From Paenibacillus terrae (lineage in GTDB: Bacteria; Bacillota; Bacilli; Paenibacillales; Paenibacillaceae), in contig NZ_JTHP01000042.1 in assembly GCF_000943545.1 (NCBI RefSeq), positions 1 to 56,518 on the forward strand: 56,518 nucleotides of DNA. Reading direction: 5' to 3'. Under the pieces are notes generated by a model, which worked only from the letters and a program-made list of their open reading frames with translations, was not told where the DNA came from and ran no database searches. Shown one piece after another: positions 34,986-43,500 of this stretch; position 1 is the stretch's first letter, and the number at the start of each line of letters is the position of its first letter. Both the position numbers and the translations under genes were made by a program.

Positions 34986-35468
34986 CTATTCCTCCTTTTG
35001 CAGTACATCCTCACGTAGTTTCGTCAATATTTCTCCAAGCCAATTGGTGCCTCGCCATGATTTGCGGTTCCGTATGCGGGCATCATTTTCAGCCAATCCT
35101 ACCCCCCAAATCGTGTCCGTCGGACTGGCCTCAACCAGTGTAGTTCCTTTCGTTTTGAGCAGGTGCTTAAGCAAATTCGGATTTTGCGTAAATTTGGCGT
35201 AGTTGCCGTCATACACAAATTGTCGGCAATTCGCCTCCCACAAGGATTGATCAAATCCGCGCACACTACGGCCACGTGCTTTTTGCTCCCGAGGAGTAGG
35301 GGCTTGCACAATTTTACTGCCCGCCTCTTCATCTCCAAAAAGCTCAGCTTTTTTAAACATCATATATTGCTCCGCACAGTTGAATTCCAATCCATCCACG
35401 ATAAACACAGAGGGGTACCATTGTGAAAATGGCGACTGACTGCGATAAAAAAATGTAAACTTTTCCAC
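34986..35468 (-). CDS. NADAR-family protein (YbiA-like)
   Basis: A 160-residue NADAR domain protein. The signature blocks are FTFFYRSQSPFSQWYPS, then FNCAEQYMMFKKAELFGD and the C-terminal TDTIWGVGLAEND with KSWRGTNWLG. NADAR proteins hydrolyse N-glycosidic bonds; some act in riboflavin biosynthesis and others remove ADP-ribose from guanine or handle NAD-derived molecules. Neighbours here are an NrtR-like regulator and a PARG-like gene, favouring an ADP-ribose role. The start follows GAGGAATTAACGTGG. It lies 29 bases downstream of the NUDIX gene. Confidence 0.88.
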   Translation of the reverse strand: MEKFTFFYRSQSPFSQWYPSVFIVDGLEFNCAEQYMMFKKAELFGDEEAGSKIVQAPTPREQKARGRSVRGFDQSLWEANCRQFVYDGNYAKFTQNPNLLKHLLKTKGTTLVEASPTDTIWGVGLAENDARIRNRKSWRGTNWLGEILTKLREDVLQKEE

Positions 35469-35497
35469 GTTAATTCCTCATTTCATATTACTTCCTG

Positions 35498-36412
35498 CTA
35501 CATAAAACGCGAACGGGGCTTGAAACGGTATAACTTGGACGGACGATGTCCGGCCGCCTTTCTATATTCATTCGTCTCTTCCACAAGTTCAGCTATTTTG
35601 CGACGGAAGGCTGCCGCCAACAGTTCCTTACCCAGAATTATTTCATATACCTGTTGAAGCTCACTCAATGTAAACAGGGATGGCATCAGGTGAAAAGCAA
35701 TATCTGTATATTCTATTTTGCTGCGCAAACGCTCGATGCCGTACACAATAATTTGGGCATGGTCAAAAGCAATCCCCTGTGATTCCAGCACTTCTCGCTT
35801 GACCTCAATGGTCTTTCCCTTGAGAATTTCAGTCACTTTTACTTTGGCTGACAGGTGAATGTCCCCATGCTTCAATGTAATGTCAATGTTTTGTTCCCAT
35901 CTGTAACCGTCCGGCTGATTCGTCCGTGTCTCCTGAGCCACACTGTAGTCCAGCTCAAACCATTGGGCATCCGCAGCATCATCTCCGGCGTGTATCTCCA
36001 GTGAATCATGATCTACCAGTGCCATGTAAGCGCAGCTGATGACCCGCGTTCGTGGATCACGTGCCACATCTCCCCATGTATATAGCTGCTCCATATAAAT
36101 CCGGTCTACATTCGTTTCAGTCTTAAGCTCACGTCGTGCAGCCTCTTCCAGGCTTTCATCCATCCCTACAAAGCCGCCTGGCAATGCCCATTGACCCAGA
36201 AACGGATGCTCTCCCCTCTGGATCAGAAGTAGTTGGAGTGTCTTCTCCGGCAGCTTGCGGTAATTGTGCTGGAGCTGATCCATCACGGTAAAAAGCAGCA
36301 TATCCACCGTTACCGATGGACGCTCATACTGATTGGCATCATATACAGCCAAAAATTGTTCCTCCGTCAAACCGTTATGATTGTGCTTCGATATATCTGT
36401 CACTTGCGTCAC
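35498..36412 (-). CDS. NrtR-like NUDIX-domain transcriptional regulator
   Basis: A 304-residue two-domain protein. The NUDIX fold has a degenerate Nudix box: LPGGFVGMDESLEEAARRELKTETNV, where the usual REUxEExGU ends TETN, suggesting binding more than hydrolysis. The C-terminal winged-helix part (MPSLFTLSELQQVYEIILGKELLAAAFRRKI) ends in RPSKLYRF, as in NrtR proteins that sense ADP-ribose and control NAD metabolism. The start follows AGGTAGGTGACGC. It leads the minus-strand operon with NADAR and PARG-like genes. No NAD-biosynthesis gene is adjacent, so the regulon here is probably this cassette. Confidence 0.85.
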   Translation of the reverse strand: MTQVTDISKHNHNGLTEEQFLAVYDANQYERPSVTVDMLLFTVMDQLQHNYRKLPEKTLQLLLIQRGEHPFLGQWALPGGFVGMDESLEEAARRELKTETNVDRIYMEQLYTWGDVARDPRTRVISCAYMALVDHDSLEIHAGDDAADAQWFELDYSVAQETRTNQPDGYRWEQNIDITLKHGDIHLSAKVKVTEILKGKTIEVKREVLESQGIAFDHAQIIVYGIERLRSKIEYTDIAFHLMPSLFTLSELQQVYEIILGKELLAAAFRRKIAELVEETNEYRKAAGHRPSKLYRFKPRSRFM

Positions 36413-36581
36413 CTACCTGTTTATATATGGGTAATAGTTGTTTCTAAATCAAGCAGCAAAAACAGTCTATCTAAATATTTTTTATTTTATCTAATTGATA
36501 AAAACAAAATGTTAATATCAATAGAGTAATATATAAATCATGCTTCGTCAACAGCAATCCTATGTCTCAAAAAAACAAAAG

Positions 36582-36611
36582 GAAACCCTGGTCTTGTATA
36601 GACTGGGTTTC
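36582..36611 (-). terminator. Terminator of the NRPS-GT17 operon
   Basis: GAAACCC and GGGTTTC form the base of a stem extended by TGGTCT/AGACT. On the minus strand CCTTTTGTTTTTTT follows. It lies about 25 bases after the glycosyltransferase stop. Confidence 0.8.
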
Positions 36612-36635
36612 TCGACAAGCTAAGTAAAGCCTTCT

Positions 36636-37517
36636 TTATTCATACCAAAGATCATTCGTTTCAACTTCTTGAAGACTGCTCAAAAACGATTTTGAGTTGT
36701 CAACATAAAGTTCAGTGTCGATATAGTACAGTTTTTTATCGTTTAAGCATTGATCAATATAATCTGCATTCAATATACTTTTATCCTCTACATTGGCGGC
36801 AAATGCCTGCAACTTGGGAAGCGCGGTTTTCTGATATTCAAGCCATGAATGATGGAATCCGGCTGGTTCTTCCAAGCAATAGATGTCATGATACAACGCT
36901 TCGGCAATCCCCTTCTTCCTGAGATAGTCCGATGAGAAAGGCATACTTTTGAAGTAACGACCCGTCATCGCGAACACACGATAGCTCCAATGAGGAGCAC
37001 CGTGATTAGATTGGCAAAAAAGATTCAGAAAGAATACGGAATAGTGCATTTTAATTGTAATAATCTGGTGTTTCTTCACTTCCGAAACAATCCGATCCGC
37101 CATCCGACTATCAATGATCTCATCGAAGTCAGCCAGAATGATCACATCATCATCTTCGACCCTATCCCGCAAGATAGAGGTACTCCTGTTTCTTTGACAA
37201 GCCTCATTATGAAATGCGCTGTTGTAGCTGAGCAGACGCCAATACCAACGGTCAAAGTGATCCGCACCACAGGTAGTCACATCAAAATACAATTGATGCT
37301 TCACGGGTTCACGAAACAGATCATCAGCATAAAATGGATGATGAATCACCTTCGAGCCAAGATAATTTGAATTGAAGTTGCGTGGCTTATCTAAATAACT
37401 GAAAGTCTTGTTAGCTTCGACCACATGTAGCTCGTCAATCCAGCGGTCATTTTCTCTTATTTTAATATCTGCAATCCGATTTTCATTAAAAAAAGGACAA
37501 AATTCGTATATTTTCAT
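36636..37517 (-). CDS. Family-17 glycosyltransferase coupled to the NRPS
   Basis: A 293-residue protein of glycosyltransferase family 17 (relatives of beta-1,4-N-acetylglucosaminyltransferase III). It has the family start MKIYEFCPFFNEN and the acidic donor-metal motif in VIILADFDEIIDSRM. Short conserved blocks such as HHSWLEYQKTALPKL follow. No membrane segment is seen, so it is likely cytosolic. The start at 37517 overlaps the NRPS stop (ATGA) and has GAGGGGAG in front, so translation is coupled to the synthetase. This makes a role in modifying the peptide, or its carrier-bound form, likely. The sugar and acceptor are unknown. Confidence 0.82.
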   Translation of the reverse strand: MKIYEFCPFFNENRIADIKIRENDRWIDELHVVEANKTFSYLDKPRNFNSNYLGSKVIHHPFYADDLFREPVKHQLYFDVTTCGADHFDRWYWRLLSYNSAFHNEACQRNRSTSILRDRVEDDDVIILADFDEIIDSRMADRIVSEVKKHQIITIKMHYSVFFLNLFCQSNHGAPHWSYRVFAMTGRYFKSMPFSSDYLRKKGIAEALYHDIYCLEEPAGFHHSWLEYQKTALPKLQAFAANVEDKSILNADYIDQCLNDKKLYYIDTELYVDNSKSFLSSLQEVETNDLWYE

Positions 37518-40500
37518 AACTGGAAGCTCCCCTCTACTATCGTAGTGTACGGATGAACATTGATACTGCGGCAAAGATGCCCGGAAATTAAACGTACAAG
37601 CTCGGCGATGGTCTGGTCTTCATAGTGCAGTGAACTGTAATAGCAGGTTAAACTTAATCTGTCGTGTTTTAAGCTTGCCGTCATATTTAACCAGTAGGCG
37701 GAGGGATTGTCGGCTGCATTGGTATTTCCGAAAGGAACAGCCAAAGGCTCATAAAAATCGTCGGCTAGCCCATTTATTTCCTCTGATTGGTAATGGAAAA
37801 GCATGTGTGTTTCGTCTTTTAGTGACACCATATTGGGATAAGTATCCTGTATCATATATCGTAAAATAAAGTAATCCAGTCCTTCAGATGGAATATGCTG
37901 CAACGTGTGTTTGACATGTTCAGGAAGGATTGCCCAATTCCTTGACGGCTCCTCTTCGGGAATCTGGATTCGAATGGGATAAGCTCCGGCAAAAAAACCG
38001 ATCGTACGATCAATCACAACCCCCGGTAAAAAAGACTCGCGTTGATAAGACATCACATGCAGCAGCAAATCGGATTGCTTTTTCAATTGGTAGCAAGCCT
38101 GTGACAATGCTGTTAGTATCATGCTGAGCGGTGTAGTATGCTGCTTCACAGCCAATTCTTTTAAAAGACTAATATGTTCCTCTCCTTCAAGCAAATCTTG
38201 CGTTATTGTTGTCATATGGCGGTGGAGAGGCTGGATCTCCGAATCCCTGTCGACCTGTAAAGACTCACCACCTTCTACAACCTTTCTCCAGTAGATTGAT
38301 GCTTTAGAAGAAACGTCTTTCGCCGCATATTGTGTCAACGCCATGCACCAATCCCGATAACTGCTTTCCTCCTCCCCATGTAACGCCAAATCACTCCCCA
38401 TTCCCGGCAAGAGAAGATGCTTCAAATCCTCTAAAAAAATGTTTATGGATATGCCGTCAAAAATTAAATGATGGAACAGGAGCAATATCACCTGCCGTCT
38501 CTCTTCGCAATAGTGATCAAACAGCACGACCTTCCATAAAGGGCCCTCCTCGATGTCAAATTCATGCTGAACCTTCGCGCAGTATTCCGAAATGTAGGTA
38601 TCATGTGACCCTGGGATCGCTTGCAGCTGCACGTAAGAAACAACCTGTTCCACACTCATTTTCTGCTCATACTGATACCAATCATCATGATCCAGTTGAG
38701 CAAATGACAGCCGTAGGGCCGCATGTTTGTTCAATAGTACCTCCAGCGAAGCGTTCAGCAATTCTCTGGGAATATATTTCTTGAGCAGAGCCAGGTAAGG
38801 CACATTAAACATGTTGCGATTTGCCAGATCTCTTTGAAAAAAACGTTTTTGTACGGCAGACAGCGGAAATCCATCATCCGGGTATACTTTTGTTGTAGAC
38901 TGAATAGTTGGGATATCCATATTCGGACTAATAACAGTGGCTGTATCCGCCACTCCCCTGCTCAATGAAAGGGCCAAGCGTTCGATCGTCTGCTCGCGAA
39001 ATATCTGGTTGACTGTAACCGAATAACCATTTTTTTGTAGTAGGCTGGCTATACGCAGCGCAGAAAGCGAATGTCCTCCCAACGCGTGAAAATCTTCATC
39101 CTTGCGGATGTGATCAAGCTTCAGAACCCTGCCCCAAATCTCTTCTATTATTTGTTCCAATTCGGTTTTTGGTCCAGAATTTGATTTTTTATCGCCCCTA
39201 TGGATTTCTGGCAAAGGAAGCTTTTTACGATCGATTTTCCCGTTGACCGTTAATGGGAACGTCTTCAGCCAAACGTAACGAGAGGGTAGCATATAAGATG
39301 GAAGACCGTCAGCCATAAAAGTATGAAGCTGTTCCTCCCGCTCTTCCTTTTCCGCTGTATAGTAAGCGATCAGCCGCATATCCCCGTGAAGCTCGCGGGC
39401 AACGACCAGACAATCTTTCACGACAGGGTAGCCGCCAAGACGGAACTCGACTTCTCCGGGTTCGATTCGATAGCCGCGAAGCTTCACCTGATCGTCAACC
39501 CGTCCAATATATTCGATATTACCGTCCGGCATCCATCTCGCCCGATCTCCTGTGCGGTAGAGAACTGGATTTACTCCTCTTTCACGATCTTTGGCAGAAG
39601 TATATGGATTTGGAGTAAACGCTTGCTGTGTCAGCTGGTTTTGCAGCCAATATCCCCTTGCAACCCCGTCTCCTCCCACATATAATTCCCCGACTGCTCC
39701 GACAGGCTGGACACAGCCCCGTTTGTCCAGAATATAACAAGTTGAATTACTAATGGGCCTGCCAATGGGTATATCCTGCTCAAAAGGCTCTTCGATCCGG
39801 TAGCTCGTCGAAAACGTGGTGTTCTCCGTTGGACCATATACATTGAGAATCGAAAGCTCTGGATAGGCAAGCCGGATACGATTTATATGTTTAACCGATA
39901 AAGCTTCCCCACCTACAGCCAGCCATTTGAGCCCAGCAAACATCTTTTCATTTTCTTCAATCCATTGATTGCACAATGCGGAACTTAGCCATAGTGTATT
40001 AATTTTCCACTCCTTCATTCGATGCTCTAGCATATGGATATTTAGAAGATCATCTTTTGAAACTACATACAGATGGCCTCCATTCAGCAATGTTCCCCAA
40101 ATTTCAAACGTAGAAGCGTCAAAAACAGGCGAACCCGTATAGAGCAACCTGATGTCAGAGGAAAACGGGAAGTAGCTGGTGTTTTTGACCAAGCGGACGA
40201 CATTGCGATGTTCTACCATCACGCCTTTGGGTTTTCCCGTCGAGCCGGATGTATACATCAGGTAAGCAAGGTCGCTGGGAGCATTCATGTTCTCCTTCTC
40301 TTCTTGTGGTACAACTCCAGACTGGTCAATATGCTCCGTATAAATCAGTGTTAAACGGATTCCCTTACAGGCTTCCGAGATACTTTCTGCCCCTTTCTGT
40401 GAGGTGATGATGGTGTCCAGTCTGGCATCCTTGATCAATTCGCGCGTTCTTTCTGCCGGAAAATCGGGATCTATGGGAACATAGGCACATCCCGCTTTCA

Positions 40501-43500
40501 TGATCGCCAGGATGGAGACAATGAATTCGAGAGAGCGCGGCAAGTAAACCCCGATAAACTTCCCATGACTGTCGGTATCATCCGTTAGCTTATTGGCCAT
40601 GTACTGGGACATTTGGTTGAGGGCGTGGTAAGACATTACCTGGTTGTGCTCAATTACAGCGGGCTGTGAAGGGCGTAGCTTCGCTTGTTCATGGAACAAG
40701 TCAACAATGGAACTCTCCCTAGGGTACTTTGTATACGTATTGTTCCAATCGTAGACGACTCGATCATATTCATCCTTGTCTATTAAACTAACGTCTCCAA
40801 CCGCGCGATCCGGGTATTCCAGTGCATATTGCAGTGTATTTAGCAGATGCTCAGCTAGGCGACAAACCGTTGCTTGCTTTAAGCGATCTGCATCGTAAAT
40901 CAACTTGAGAGTGATCTGTTCCCCGTCATTGGCAATGGTGATAGTCATCGGGTAATTGGTTTTCTCTCGTTCCTTCATAGCTGACATCTCCAACCCATGT
41001 TCTGGCTGACGGTAGTCGTTCATATAATTTTCGAAGGCCACGATGCTGTGAAAAAATGTATGTCCTTGGATGGCACTCCAGCCCTTCAGTTCGTTCAGGC
41101 TCACATAGCAGTAATCGTTCAGCTTTTGAATCGTTTGGTGAAGCTCCTTAACATATTCGGTAATGGTCTGTTCCACATTCCAATGCATAACCAGAGGAAG
41201 CGTATTGATCAACAGGCCCGTAATGTGGTCCGCTTTTGACAGATCGGATCCTCTACCGGACACGATCATGCCGAATACGGTTACATCTGCATCATGATAG
41301 ACTTGCAGCACTTTCCCCCAAGCGAACTGCACCAAGGTGTTTAGTGAAATTTGCGCTTGTTGTACAAATGCCGCCATGCACTTGGTCATGCTTGAATCGA
41401 TATGAATGGTCTCAATCTGTTGCTTCTCAATCGGTTGATGCACATCAGGAAGCATGCCTCTCTTCCCCATCGGCAGGAGGGTTGGCTCCGTTAGGTCGGA
41501 CAAATAATCTTTCCAGAATGACTCAGCTTCTGTTCGATCTTTATTGTTCAGCCAACGAATGTAAGTCTCAAAAGAGCGGGATAGGCTATGCTGCGGCACC
41601 ATGCCTTTTAAGCTGCAATCATAGATTTCATGAACCCGATTCAGCAGCAGCGGCAGGCTCCAACCGTCCAGCAAAATATGGTGGTAACTCCAGATCATTG
41701 TCCATTCCTCTGGGGTAGTCTGAATCAGTGTTATGCGGTACGCAGGCTGATGCAGATCGAAACACCGATTACGATCCGACGTTGCCCATTGTTCGATATA
41801 CTTCTGTTGCCGATCTGGAGACTCTGTTCTAAAATCCAAAAAAGTCCAATCCAATTCTACTTTTCGAAGGACACATTGTATGGGCTTGTCCAATTCTTCC
41901 CAAACGTAACATGTCCGCAAGCAATCATTTTCAGCAATGACGTGGCTCCATGCTTCCTGGTAACGGTTTACCTCCAGCCTGCCGTGGTATTTCCAGCTAA
42001 CCTGTACGAAGTATTGATCGGAAGATGGATGATCTAAATAATGGAATAGCAGACCTTCCTGCAAGGGACTTAAATGCATCATTTTATTCAGACCATATTG
42101 CTTAGAATAGGTCTTTACGATCTGATCCAGCGAATGCTGCTCCAGTGACACCGATGGAAAATCACTTGGTGTAAACTCTTCGTAATTAGCCTGGCTGCAA
42201 TGCTCGATGATAGAAAGCAAACGTGATATGAAAGTATTTATCAACTGAGTAATGGTCGTTTCTTCATAGTGACGTTTGCTATATTTCATGAACAAATGCA
42301 GTTGTCCATGAACGATGGAACAGTTAAGTTCCAACAGGCTTGTTCCATGATTAAGCGGCGAGCTATGGTCCTGTGCTGCTTCACGTGTAAAACCTATCCA
42401 CTGCTCTAGCCCGCTCGTATTTGCCTGATCGAATTGACCCAAATAATTGAATAGAGCCTGTGGCTCGGAAGCTGTTAGCTCGGAACGGACTTCTTCGTTC
42501 GGATGGCAGTATCTCAAAGCACCGTATGACATGCCACGGTGAGGAATAGAACGTAACTGCTCTTTAACGGATTTGATCGTCGCCCCCAGGGAGTGAGTGT
42601 CCGTAACCCGGATGCATACCGGAAACATCGAGGTGAACCAACCAATTGTTCTTGTCAGATCCATATCGGATACAGAGTGTTCACGTCCATGCCCCTCCAG
42701 CCGAAACACAACCGTCTCCTGTCCGGACCAAGCAGAGAGCGCCAGCGACCAGGCTGTAAGCAGCAAGTCGTTGATCTCGGTATGATATACCTGGGAGCAA
42801 TGGTACAAGAGTAGCTGTGTATCGTCGGGGGTAAGCATTGTAACCAATTCCGAAGATTCACTGCTCATTTTATGATCCGCGCAATGGTCTACCGGCAGCA
42901 CAAATGCTGCATTTTGGAGCTGCACTTTTTTCCAGTAATCTATATGACTTAAAGTATCTTCATTTTGGGCATAATTCATCATTACGGACTGCCACTTTTT
43001 GTACGGATTTGAAACAGGAGACAACTCGGTACCTTGATACAATTGATCCAATTCCTGAACCAATATTCTCCAGGACACGCCATCAATAACCAAATGATGA
43101 ATCGTTATAAATAAGCGGACTTGACCGTCAGGGTGACCCTGGATTACGCCTGCACAAATCATCGGGCCTGTCTCATAATTCAGTTGTCTATTCCATGCAT
43201 CGCATATGCTTGAAATTTCAGATTCGGGATCAGCAATTTGCTGAATGGTGTGACTGGCAAGCTGAATGGTGGTATCCTTTCGGTAGCGCTGCGTATATCC
43301 ATGCTTGCCAGCTACAATCTCCATTGAAAGCTCTGGATGGAGTCGGATCAATTGTTGGATGGCCGTTTTCAGCTTTACGGGGTCACAATCACGGAGTATA
43401 AACAGCTGGGATTGATTGAAATAATGCGGTTCTTTGAACTGCTGCTCAAAAAACCAGCGCTGGATCGGCGTCAGACCAAATTCGCCTGTCAAATCAACAA

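Noticed and set aside
41236..41718. 160-residue and other plus-strand frames inside the NRPS genes
   Set aside because: They are antisense to conserved A, C and E domains and match no family.
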